From NCBI GenBank assembly GCA_937873135.1, contig CALMVQ010000058.1:1-40536 (forward strand): a stretch of DNA of 40,536 bases, read 5' to 3'. A program made the translations under genes and the position numbers. Positions 8,930 to 16,310 of the stretch are shown here, one piece after another. Under the pieces are notes generated by a model. The model did no database searches. It was not told where the DNA came from and saw only the letters and a program-made list of their open reading frames with translations. Source of the DNA: an uncultured Scytonema sp. GTDB taxonomy: Bacteria; Cyanobacteriota; Cyanobacteriia; Cyanobacteriales; Nostocaceae. Numbering within the stretch: the first letter of the stretch is position 1; every line of letters begins with the position of its first letter.

Positions 8930-9337
8930 GTCAATGGTTGTGTTGCGACTGAAGTAAATCTAACTGCTGATTGAGTCTTTTATGGCATATAGTACATCTA
9001 GTACCCATACGGTCGTTCGGGATGCGGCTTCTCTGGCTGAGGCAGTTCAGCATACATATGTTGTCATCGAAGTGGTTGGTCGCCTTCATGACTTGGAGAA
9101 ATTTACACTGCTTGAAGGCTCAAGTTTAGTGGGTACAACTCCTGACGCAGAATTAGTCTTCAAACCAGATTCAGACGGAATATCGCTCACGACAAATCAC
9201 ACACTTCAGAACCTAACCCTGCGAACTGATCCGAGCCGCTTGGCGCTTAGGCTAGAACCGGCGATGACAACACTGAGGCAACTCAGGTTGCAGCATCTCG
9301 TCATCCACGGTCGGCTGCACCTGGAATCCAGCACCGT

Positions 9338-9760
9338 TGTTGACCACTTGCTGAGCCTTCACACCTGAGCCAACGAATATCCCACCTGTGATGAGATTAC
9401 CAACACCAGCCGGGATGCTGCCATTCGTATGGATTTCACCCGTGGTCAACAATTTAAGGTCGATTGTGCCACCAGGAGAGCTAGGTGCTGGTCCACCTTG
9501 AGGGTCGGCGTTTGCGGGAACCGTCATGCCGCCGAAAATAAAGATGCCACTGCCCTTCAATGGCATCTCTCGAGTTCCCCCTGACAGGTTTTCGGCGCTC
9601 AGTGTCCAGTGACTTTTCGGATCGGTACAGCGGTTGTAGATGGTCAAGGCACCAGGAGCGACCTCTACGCCGTAACCAGATGGACGATGCGGGTCCGAGG
9701 TCCGAGGTACTGTCACTGTTATACACTTGAATGTCGTTGAGTATAAGGTCAGCCGTCATC
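9338..9760 (-). other. inverted internal gene segment
   Basis: 423 bp whose coding sense is on the minus strand while both flanks code on the plus strand for the same protein. The segment is bounded by the 5-bp inverted repeat ACCGT/ACGGT. No recombinase gene or longer inverted repeat is nearby, so a programmed switch is not supported. Confidence 0.85.
9692..9705. repeat. 7-bp tandem duplication causing frameshift
   Basis: GGTCCGA occurs twice in a row. On the coding (minus) strand the frame before it reads LILNDIQVYNSDST and the frame after it reads SDPHRPSGYGVEV. Deleting one copy joins them without a shift. Confidence 0.85.
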
Positions 9761-10424
9761 ACGGTCCTGTGACAACCTACGGAACAAATGACATGGTGTT
9801 GGATAACTGGGGCAATGTCCGTCTTTGGCTAGCTCGGCAGTCTGTCGTATCTCATGGAACCAGTGGAATCGGATTCGTGAATTTTGGAGAGTTGCAGACT
9901 CTGATTATCCAAGGCGACTTAGCTACCTATGGCGAAGGGGCGCGGGGGTTCAATCTATACGACGGAACCTTGGCTTATGCAGAATTCAAAAGCATTACCA
10001 CCCATGGCGATGGCTTGATCGGCATACAGACCAGTAAACCATTTGGCAATATCCTCGTGCTTGGGGACGTGATCACAAAAGGTGGTAGGGGTAACAGTTT
10101 GGTGCGTGGCGTGGTTGTACAACTAGACGCGCACGCCCTAAGTCTCAAACCGGGCACAAGTGGAAAGGAGATCATTGTGCTGGGTCAAGTCGAGGCTCAA
10201 GGAGAGGAAATAACCGCATTGGATTTCGATGCTCCAGCCAGCACGGTTGAATTCATCATGATCGGTGGTCAACAGTATGTCGATGGATCGTCAACAGAGT
10301 AGAAATCATAATTACCTAGCAGGTAAGTAAGGGTTTAACGCTGAGTAGAAACTTAGTTATGAAGAAAAGGAAGGAGCGGCTACTATGGCAGTAACGACAG
10401 ATAAGAAATCCTCAGTACCAAATA

Positions 10425-11909
10425 TTGAATGAACTAGGAACACCCGCACTAAACTGGATTGATGGCGAGTGGATTGATTCGGAAAAGCATACTGATAGCA
10501 TTGATCCAGCTACAGGCAAGGTGATTGGAACTTATGCGGATGGTGGGCGTGACGAGGCAGTTCAGGGAATTAATGCTGCGGTACGGGCGTTCCGAGAATT
10601 GGACTGGAAGGAAAATCGTGCACTTCGTGCGCGAGTGCTGAATCAAATTGCCGATCGCTTTGAAGCCCGCAGAGATGAACTGATCGCGATTCTCTCGCTT
10701 GAGAACGGCAAAGTCCATGACGAAGCAGCATTTGAAATTGATATGATTCCCAGCAAATTTCGATACTGGGCATCGGTTGTGCTGACGAATTATGGACGGG
10801 CGATGGAAGTCCAACCCGGACACCTTTCGGTCGTGACTCGATCTCCGATCGGAGTTGTTGGCATTGTCGCACCGTTTAACTCGCCGCTTGTCCTGACTGT
10901 GCGTTCTCTCGCACCTGCTCTTGCTGCTGGTGTTACGACTATTATCAAATTACCGGGTAATACAGCACAGATCAACTATCTGTTTAGTAAAACCCTCGCT
11001 GAAGCTGCCGATTTACCAAAAGGCATTATTAATGTCTTTAGTGAAAGCAGAGGCAGAGGCGGATCGTCTTTTCTAATGGAGTCAGAGGATGTTCGAGTGA
11101 TTAGCTTTACGGGAAGCACAAAGACCGGGAAAGCAATTTCCGCAACAGGGGCAGCGACACTCAAGCTATTTCAAACTGAACTCGGTGGTAAAACCCCGAT
11201 GATCATCTTTGATGATGCTGATCTTGAAGCGGCTGCACCCAAAGTTGAGAAGGCACTCACGACTTTTGCAGGTCAATTCTGCATGACGGGTTCTCGCCTG
11301 TTAGTACACCGTGGTGTTGCTGATCGATTTCGCTCGATGATTGCTCAAAGATTAGAGAACGTCAAAACTGGACCTGCATCTGATCCATCTAGCGACATGG
11401 GGCATCTGATCGATAAGCCGAATGTCGCCCGTGTTAACAAAATGGTGGAGGAAGCAATCGCAGCGGGTGCAAAGGTGTTGGTGCGCGGTGGTCCAATTAC
11501 GGAAGGTCCATTGACCAGCGGTGCATTTTACCGTCCGACTCTGCTGGAAGTAAACGATCCGAAAATGACGATTGTCCAGGAAGAGGTCTTTGGTCCAGTC
11601 CTCACCATGCAGATTTTTGATACTGAGGCAGAAGCGGTGCAGCTCGCAAATGACAGCGAATATGGCTTAGCTGCGAGTATTTGGACTCGCGATGTTGACC
11701 GTCCACTACGCGTCGCTCGCGAGATAGACGCGGGTACTATTTGGATCAATAATTGGGCGATCGTTTGGGACGAGTTTGAAGAAGGCGGATTCAAGCGCAG
11801 CGGTAACGGCAGGCTAAATGGTCTGACAGCGATGGATGAATTCCTAGAGTACAAACACATCGCCTTCAACTCAGGCACGATCCCCAGTATTGGAGTTTCT
11901 GCTCAATAG
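10425..11909 (+). CDS. aldehyde dehydrogenase family protein, 5' end frameshifted
   Basis: NAD(P)-dependent oxidation of an aldehyde to an acid. The ALDH core is complete: IVAPFNSP (Asn ~152), SFTGSTKTGKAI, the general-base Glu in ELGGKTPMI (~252), nucleophilic Cys in FAGQFCMTGSR (~286), QEEVFGPVL, and a C-terminal NWAIVWDEFEEGGFKRSGNGR. The substrate is unknown. The TTG at 10425 has no ribosome-binding site. A far better start is ATG 10385 with AAGGAG at 10371-10376, reading MAVTTDKKSSVPNIE and then a TGA. A tandem TGAA duplication (10427-10434 region) shifts that frame; deleting one TGAA gives NIELGTPALNWIDGEW. The gene is therefore probably untranslated at its proper start. About 507 residues if repaired. 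Confidence 0.85.
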   Translation: MNELGTPALNWIDGEWIDSEKHTDSIDPATGKVIGTYADGGRDEAVQGINAAVRAFRELDWKENRALRARVLNQIADRFEARRDELIAILSLENGKVHDEAAFEIDMIPSKFRYWASVVLTNYGRAMEVQPGHLSVVTRSPIGVVGIVAPFNSPLVLTVRSLAPALAAGVTTIIKLPGNTAQINYLFSKTLAEAADLPKGIINVFSESRGRGGSSFLMESEDVRVISFTGSTKTGKAISATGAATLKLFQTELGGKTPMIIFDDADLEAAAPKVEKALTTFAGQFCMTGSRLLVHRGVADRFRSMIAQRLENVKTGPASDPSSDMGHLIDKPNVARVNKMVEEAIAAGAKVLVRGGPITEGPLTSGAFYRPTLLEVNDPKMTIVQEEVFGPVLTMQIFDTEAEAVQLANDSEYGLAASIWTRDVDRPLRVAREIDAGTIWINNWAIVWDEFEEGGFKRSGNGRLNGLTAMDEFLEYKHIAFNSGTIPSIGVSAQ

Positions 11910-12067
11910 TCAAGCTTGAAATCGGCTCGTCTCCTCGGACGTTACTACTTACATGAACGATCTGAGGGCGATAGAGAACATTGACACTTTGACGTACCCG
12001 GAGGGCACTGACCCGCTGTAGAACTCTCACTACTAGAAACCAACTGTAACTGAAAACGAACACACCC

Positions 12068-12365
12068 ATGTCAAATACCAACGTTGAAATCGTGCAGGAA
12101 CTCCTCAAAGGTGCCACCAAGCCTGAGGTCGTCAATCGGCTTGTCTCCCCCGATGCCATCTACGTATCACTTACCTACAATAATCCCGACCTAAAAAAGC
12201 TTATGCCTTGGGCAGGCACGCATAAAGAGGGTCCGGCTAGTGTCCTCAAAGTTTTCCAGGAGCTCAATACCTTTTGGATGATCGAAGACTTAGAGGTTCA
12301 AGATGCCTTTGGCGAAGGCGAGAACGTAGCGCTCTTCGGCACCTTCACCACCCACTCGGTGAAAC
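12068..12365 (+). pseudogene. NTF2-like protein fragment
   Basis: The first ~98 residues read as an NTF2-like small barrel: VEIVQELLKGATKPEVVNRLVSPDAIYVSL, then HKEGPASVLKVFQELN and VQDAFGEGENVALFGTF. After FTTHSV, at about 12363, similarity stops; the bases that follow belong to a medium-chain dehydrogenase fragment in another frame. The missing C-terminal third would close the barrel, so the product is unlikely to fold. The ATG is not preceded by a clear ribosome-binding site. Related in type, not sequence, to the intact NTF2-like gene at 942. Confidence 0.7.
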
Positions 12366-12617
12366 ATGACCGCTTATCAAGCCCTGTTCGAGCATGCGGA
12401 TCTCAAGCCAGGTCAAACCGTTTTGATCCACGCGGCATCGGGTGGAGTCGGCATGTTCGCCGTGCAGTTTGCTCATTGGAAAGAGGCGCACGTGATTGGA
12501 ACTGCTTCAGCCACGAATGCAGATTTTGTGCGATCGCTCGGTGCAGATCAAGTGATTGACTATCACGCCACCCCGTTTGAACAAGTGGCGCAGAATGTGT
12601 CAGTTTGGCACAGGTGA
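12366..12617 (+). pseudogene. internal fragment of MDR quinone oxidoreductase
   Basis: MTAYQALFEHADLKPGQTVLIHAASGGVGMFAVQFAHWKEAHVIGTASATNADFVRSLGADQVIDYHATPFE is the nucleotide-binding part of a zinc-less medium-chain reductase, with the GGVGMFAVQ loop. It starts abruptly inside the family at the MTAYQAL helix and breaks after about 12595. The first 33 residues overlap, at roughly 80% DNA identity, the end of the MDR fragment at 1732-2211. The two fragments cover complementary halves of the enzyme but are diverged paralogs, not one split gene. It is joined to the NTF2 fragment on its left and to an opposite-strand repeat gene on its right. Confidence 0.8.
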
Positions 12618-12885
12618 GTGCTTCTGGTAACAATGAGGGCAGTTTATCAGCTAAGGTTCTCAGGGAAGAAGAGCGATTCCACTCAGACTGAATCTCTCTA
12701 ACAGCTTTGAGTGGCTCTGGTAATAATTCCGGTGGCAACTTGTCAGCTAAGGCACTCAGGGCATAGGCGCGAAAACACTTATTCTGAATCTCTCTAACAG
12801 CTTTGAGTGCTTCTGGTAACACTGAAGGCAGTTTGTCAGCAGCCCTCAACCATTGCTCAATTAATTCATTTATTACCTGGCTCAT
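12613..12885 (-). pseudogene. helical-repeat protein, truncated
   Basis: From ATG 12885 the product reads MSQVINELIEQWLRAADKLPSVLPEALKAVREIQ and then repeats a ~39-residue unit twice more (ALADKLPPELLPEPLKAVREIQ, LADKLPSLLPEAL). The unit has the helix pair ADKLP--LLPEALKAVREIQ seen in repetitive cyanobacterial proteins. At about 12613 the repeats end at the junction with the quinone-reductase fragment; the open frame continues as nonsense to 12403. Family members usually have many more repeats, so the 3' part was lost. The role is unknown. Confidence 0.6.
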
Positions 12886-13256
12886 TTTCAACCAACGGAT
12901 AGCACAGACGCGTAGGTTTTTTCGTGTCGTCGGCAATACTAATGTGCATAGCTTTTACGGTTAATAGGCGGCTGGTAAACACTATCTGGACAAACCTACA
13001 AATGGACAAGATCCGATTCCAGAAAAATGTGAGTAACGTCAGCTTGATTTTTAATACCCTCATGATACACGAAGACGGTTGTCAGTTTGAGTAAGAGTGA
13101 AAAATGTAGCGCTTACGCCATACCAGATTGCCTTTTTTTTAAGCGGACTTTTTTCGACTTACAAAATCTTCACTTTCATATCCGAATTTTCACTATGACC
13201 GCCCGCCGCACCACCTGGTATAAAATAGTTTACAGTATAGTAGAGGGAGCATCAAA
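12886..13256. other. non-coding stretch
   Basis: About 370 bp without a supported gene. The 13087-13281 frame has no family-like composition. Confidence 0.4.
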
Positions 13257-13587
13257 GTGGAAGATAGTACACCAGACATAGAGCAAGAGCAAGTAGAAGA
13301 GGCACCAGACAATACTGAAAACAAAGAAAATTTGGAAAAAGTTGTTATATTACAATTGATGCAAAAATATGGCGTTGGTAAAGCGCAACTGTACGACCAA
13401 CCATTATATAGATATCACACCATTGATTTTGATAGCTGGCGTAGGGTTTATGGTTCTCCGATTCATTGGACTCGGGACGAATAATCACAACCTTTATATC
13501 GTGAGCGGGATTGGTGCGGCAGTTTTCTTAGGAGTTTCCCGCCTGCTGTACATCTTACCCCAAGAAAGTCGGAGGATTGGGCAATGA
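13257..13587 (+). pseudogene. small acidic/membrane protein, probably frameshifted
   Basis: Two overlapping frames make better sense joined than apart. The first (13257-13484, GTG start) has an acidic disordered N-terminus (DIEQEQVEEAPDNTENKEN) and a helix VVILQLMQKYGVGKAQLYD, then nonsense. The second (13369-13587) begins with nonsense and then gives two hydrophobic helices, DITPLILIAGVGFMVLRFIG and NLYIVSGIGAAVFLGVSRLLYIL. A single-base shift between about 13395 and 13415 would yield one ~107-residue protein with a cytosolic acidic part and two membrane spans. The second frame's stop overlaps the next gene's ATG (ATGATG at 13584), implying translational coupling. Alternatively, two real small genes. 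Confidence 0.45.
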
Positions 13588-14630
13588 TGGGTTTGACTCA
13601 TCTAGTTGTGAGTGCCACCATGACTAGCTTAATATTGGGAACCGCGAATCCTGCTATTGTAACCGTAGGTGCAGTATGCGGACTACTTCCCGATGTTGAC
13701 ATTTCCACCAGTGTCGCAGGTAGAGTTTTACCGTGGATGAGTCACTACCTGGAACGTCGCTTTCCTCACCGCAGTTGTACTCATAGTTTGTTTGCGAGTG
13801 GTGTCGTCGCGACAGTAAGTTATGGCATTGTGTTCCTCTTCGGTGGCCAATTTTGGCAGTTGCCTCATGCGATCAATATTGGTTATTTCTTTGGTTGGTT
13901 CATCGATGCCTCTACTAAATCTGGGGTTGAGATGTTTTGGCCATCGACTGTAAGGTGTGTTTGTCCTGGAAACCAAAAATTTCGGCTCAAGTCTGGTGGC
14001 TCTGCTGAATATGGGTTGTTGGTGGTGCTCCTTGTTTTAGCAATTTTCATCTTTAACATCAATGCGTCAGGTGGGCTGATGACGAATTTCAACCGCCTTA
14101 TTGCTTCCCCTGCCGGAGTCACAGAAATCTACAACAAATCTAGCTCAACTCATCTGATTAAGACCCATATTGAAGGCGTACACAGCATTAATCGTGAACC
14201 AATTTCGCTAGATTTTACCATTATTGAGGCTCGAGGTCAAGATTTTATTGTCCAATCTAGTGACGGGAAAATTTACAGAACTGGAATAGATCCAAGTGCA
14301 CAAATTATTGCCGAACATATCACAGCGGATGTCGATAGATTGGCTATTACTAATGTAGAGCCATTGAGTCTGGATGATGAGGAATTGGGTGCAACATTAA
14401 AAAAATTTAATCGTCCAGGTGCAATGGTGTTTGTCACGGGGCAAATATCTATCGATGATCCAGAAGAAGTCAGATACATTGCCGATCCTTATCAATTCCC
14501 ATTTATCAAATTATCAGCTTCATCTCTCACCTTAGACGTTGCGCCATTATCAACAGTGCTGACTTATTTTAGTGAACAAGATGCTACAGGGCAACTGCAG
14601 ATGAGGGTAATTATCAAGCAGCTGACATAG
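13584..14630 (+). CDS. membrane-bound metal-dependent hydrolase (YdjM-like) with C-terminal domain
   Basis: The first ~170 residues match the YdjM/LexA-regulated family of inner-membrane metal-dependent hydrolases: an N-terminal GLTHLVVSA (His ligand), VGAVCGLLPDVDISTS, the HRSCTHSLF motif and YFFGWFIDASTKSGVEMFWP. There are about three hydrophobic segments, plus one at ~150-165 (YGLLVVLLVLAIFIFNI). After this lies a ~170-residue soluble region rich in beta strands (THIEGVHSINREPISLDFTI onward), probably outside the membrane. The substrate is unknown. The start overlaps the stop of the preceding small membrane gene, so the two are likely co-expressed. Confidence 0.8.
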   Translation: MMGLTHLVVSATMTSLILGTANPAIVTVGAVCGLLPDVDISTSVAGRVLPWMSHYLERRFPHRSCTHSLFASGVVATVSYGIVFLFGGQFWQLPHAINIGYFFGWFIDASTKSGVEMFWPSTVRCVCPGNQKFRLKSGGSAEYGLLVVLLVLAIFIFNINASGGLMTNFNRLIASPAGVTEIYNKSSSTHLIKTHIEGVHSINREPISLDFTIIEARGQDFIVQSSDGKIYRTGIDPSAQIIAEHITADVDRLAITNVEPLSLDDEELGATLKKFNRPGAMVFVTGQISIDDPEEVRYIADPYQFPFIKLSASSLTLDVAPLSTVLTYFSEQDATGQLQMRVIIKQLT

Positions 14631-14655
14631 GTAATATGATGTCCTGATTTTTTGG

Positions 14656-14670
14656 TGAGAATTATTCTCA
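14656..14670. promoter_or_regulatory. orphan Fur-type 7-1-7 palindrome
   Basis: TGAGAATTATTCTCA is a perfect 7-1-7 palindrome of the kind bound by Fur-family regulators (TGAnAAT-n-ATTnTCA). It lies just after the hydrolase stop and 3' to the reductase gene, so no visible gene begins downstream within range. Could be a leftover promoter site or chance. Confidence 0.4.
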
Positions 14671-14684
14671 TCAGCTTCCCAGTC

Positions 14685-14722
14685 GTTGCCCCGCGATGGC
14701 ACCCAGGCGATCGCAGGGCAAC
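14685..14722. repeat. hairpin repeat
   Basis: GTTGCCC-C-GCGAT and ATCGC-A-GGGCAAC form arms of 12 pairs with one mismatch, enclosing a 12-nt loop. The right arm contains a HIP1 site. It pairs with the next hairpin as a possible two-hairpin interspersed element. Confidence 0.5.
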
Positions 14723-14784
14723 CGTTGCATTCTGTTTTTGGGCAATTTGGCGCAGTGCCTCAATTAATGACTAGATCTATGATC

Positions 14785-14824
14785 GCCAGTCGCTCATGGA
14801 GGTTTCCCCCATGAGTGCGCTGGC
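14785..14824. repeat. hairpin repeat between convergent genes
   Basis: GCCAG...CTCATGG and CCATGAG...CTGGC form a long interrupted stem around GAGGTTTCC. It lies 42 bp from the 3' end of the reductase gene, so it could act as terminator for the convergent pair, but there is no T-run. Confidence 0.5.
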
Positions 14825-14866
14825 TCACTTTTTACTTTTGCCTTGTTCGGTGATGAATTGCTGCTT

Positions 14867-15934
14867 TCAAGGAATGATATTCTCGTGGCGTAATCTCTCG
14901 AAAAGATCAAAGAAGGACAGCAGCGTTTTTTGATAATCGAGAAATCCAAAGCCCCTGCTCTTCGACATATCGTTGAGGCATTCGATTTCCCGGCCCAAAT
15001 CTGCATCAGTATGCCACCAAGAGGCAAGTTGGGTCAACAAATGCGGCTTGAGACCGTGTTGAGCAACAATACCATCCCACACTGGTTCCGCCTCTCTCAT
15101 CTGCTCAGCCAAAGGAGTTGCATACCCAGGGTAAGGTGCGGCCTCAATGCCAAAGAATGCCGCGAGCTCTGGCCACATCCAGCGCCATCGGAAGATATCA
15201 CCATTGACGATGTTGAAAGCCTCGTTGGCGGCTTCAGGCGTTATCGAAGCCCACTCTAGATGCCGTGCAAGCAGACGTGCGTCGGTAACATCGACCAAGC
15301 TGTTGTACTGCTGGGGCGAGCCGGGGAAGACAAAGGGACGTCCGGTTTCGCGGCAGATAGTCGCGTACACTGAGAGTGTGACGCCCATGTTCATCGCGTT
15401 GCCGAGTGCGTAGCCAATGATCGTTGATGGCCTGTGAACACTCCACTTAAAGCCTCGCTGTGCTGCCTTTTCAAACAGAATGTCTTCCAGCACGTAGTAG
15501 AAGTTCAAACCAGGGACACGAGGCTGCTCCTCCCGAAAAGGTGTGTCCAACGTGCTTTGTCCATAGGCCTCGAACGAGCCTAGATAATTCTTCGTGCCAG
15601 TCACAAGCGCAACATGAGTAAGCCTGGGTGCCTCATCGAGCGCCTCAAGCAGGTTGCGAAGCATCGCACCATTGACATCGCAGTTCTCTTGCTCGGTAGC
15701 CTGACGGGACCAGGTACAGAAAAAAACGTGCGTTACATCGATTCCTGCTAATGCCGACTTCAGTTCGTCACGGTCGAGCAGATTTGCCGAAACGGGAAGG
15801 ATTCCTTGCTCTGTTGATGGGTTACGGGCTAGTCCGTACACTGTCCAATCGCTCGTCCTGACAAGGTGGTCGGAAAGGTTTTTGCCCACAATGCCTGTCG
15901 AACCAACGACAAGTGCAATCTGTCTGGTGCTCAT
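14867..15934 (-). CDS. PRISE-type SDR enone reductase
   Basis: 355 residues from ATG 15934 (AAAGGAC ribosome-binding site; TTG 15937 is one codon upstream). Extended short-chain dehydrogenase with the NADPH loop VVGSTGIVGKNL, then VTHVFFCTWSRQ, LVTGTKNYLGSFEAYG, and the family-specific NFYYVLEDILFE motif with the catalytic Tyr, followed by SVHRPSTIIGYA. These are hallmarks of progesterone-5-beta-reductase/iridoid-synthase-like 1,4-enone reductases, which reduce activated C=C bonds with NADPH. The physiological substrate is unknown. The gene is divergent from a decayed XRE-type regulator, a common arrangement for inducible enone or xenobiotic reductases. Full length, with no defects. Confidence 0.88.
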   Translation of the reverse strand: MSTRQIALVVGSTGIVGKNLSDHLVRTSDWTVYGLARNPSTEQGILPVSANLLDRDELKSALAGIDVTHVFFCTWSRQATEQENCDVNGAMLRNLLEALDEAPRLTHVALVTGTKNYLGSFEAYGQSTLDTPFREEQPRVPGLNFYYVLEDILFEKAAQRGFKWSVHRPSTIIGYALGNAMNMGVTLSVYATICRETGRPFVFPGSPQQYNSLVDVTDARLLARHLEWASITPEAANEAFNIVNGDIFRWRWMWPELAAFFGIEAAPYPGYATPLAEQMREAEPVWDGIVAQHGLKPHLLTQLASWWHTDADLGREIECLNDMSKSRGFGFLDYQKTLLSFFDLFERLRHENIIP

Positions 15935-15956
15935 CAAGATTGTCCTTTATACTGTA

Positions 15957-16023
15957 ACTGTCAGTTTTAACAGTGCCACAGGTTGGAAACAGGTACCATC
16001 TGTGTATAGTGGTACAATCTGTG
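15957..16023. promoter_or_regulatory. divergent promoter/operator candidates
   Basis: Between the reductase and the regulator remnant are an inverted repeat ACTGT-N8-ACAGT (15957-15974) and two direct copies of GGTACMATCTGTG (15992-16004 and 16011-16023) spaced 19 bp, about two helix turns. Such repeats fit a local regulator binding one face of DNA. Function is inferred only. Confidence 0.45.
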
Positions 16024-16036
16024 CTACTCTCGACCC

Positions 16037-16150
16037 ATGAACAGTCATTCGCCACTCAAAAAAGACGAGAAGCGACGTGCAGAGCTTGCCGACTTTCTGC
16101 ATACTCGCTCCCGTACGGCTATCCCCCCTCCGATGTCTGTCTACCCCTGT
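16037..16150 (+). pseudogene. XRE/MmyB-type regulator, N-terminal remnant
   Basis: MNSHSPLKKDEKRRAELADFLHTR matches the opening of helix-turn-helix regulators with an MmyB-like ligand domain, which continue TRR-RLSPSDVGLP. Here the frame shifts near a run of six C bases (16122-16128): the next frame over reads LSPSDVCLP and then stops. The helix-turn-helix core and ligand domain are absent. About 35 codons remain. The position, divergent from the reductase, suggests it once controlled that gene. Confidence 0.6.
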
Positions 16151-16199
16151 GAGCAGTACATGGGTTTGACTCAATTAAGATTTTATTCGAGAGGAATTA

Positions 16200-16310
16200 A
16201 TGATGACTGCTTTAACTTTACTACTCACCATTCGCGATCGCACGCAGAGCGCTGCTATGTATGGCAATCGCTTGGAGCTACGGCTATTCAAGCTCTTGTT
16301 TGACAGATAG
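16200..16310 (+). CDS. possible 36-residue protein
   Basis: ATG ATG at 16200, preceded by a good GAGAGGAA site (16189-16195 region), opens a 36-codon frame to a TAG at 16308-16310. It reads MMTALTLLLTIRDRTQSAAM and then a basic, leucine-rich helix ending KLLFDR. No family recognised. It could be a small protein or the start of a truncated gene. Confidence 0.3.
   Translation: MMTALTLLLTIRDRTQSAAMYGNRLELRLFKLLFDR

Larger units (their letters stand above)
8982..10302 (+). pseudogene. beta-helix-type conserved protein, internal segment inverted
   Basis: Three pieces of one gene. 8982-9337 encodes the N-terminus (VVIEVVGRLHDLEKFTLLEG, then strand repeats DGISLTTNHTLQNLTLRTDP). 9338-9760 carries the middle on the minus strand (SGYGVEVAPGALTIYNR, NLITGGIFVGSGVKAQQVVN). 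9763-10302 carries the C-terminus (GPVTTYGTNDMVLDNWG, GARGFNLYDGTLAYAEF). Flipping 9338-9760 between ACCGT (9333-9337) and ACGGT (9761-9765) gives continuous sense, LESSTVMTADLILND at one junction and VVNNGPVTTYGTND at the other. A 7-bp tandem duplication at 9692-9705 must also be removed. The rebuilt protein is about 437 residues with glycine-rich strand repeats like right-handed beta-helix proteins. Function unknown; the gene is broken as it stands. Confidence 0.88.

Noticed and set aside
9252-9716. Independent minus-strand gene of 154 codons
   Set aside because: It is the inverted middle of the plus-strand beta-helix gene; its ends are not natural start or stop sites.
9333-9765. Programmed phase-variation switch
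   Set aside because: Inverted repeats are only 5 bp, no recombinase is nearby, and the 7-bp duplication breaks the gene in both orientations.
12403-12612. C-terminal half of the minus-strand repeat protein
   Set aside because: It is antisense to the quinone-reductase fragment; repeat units end at about 12613.
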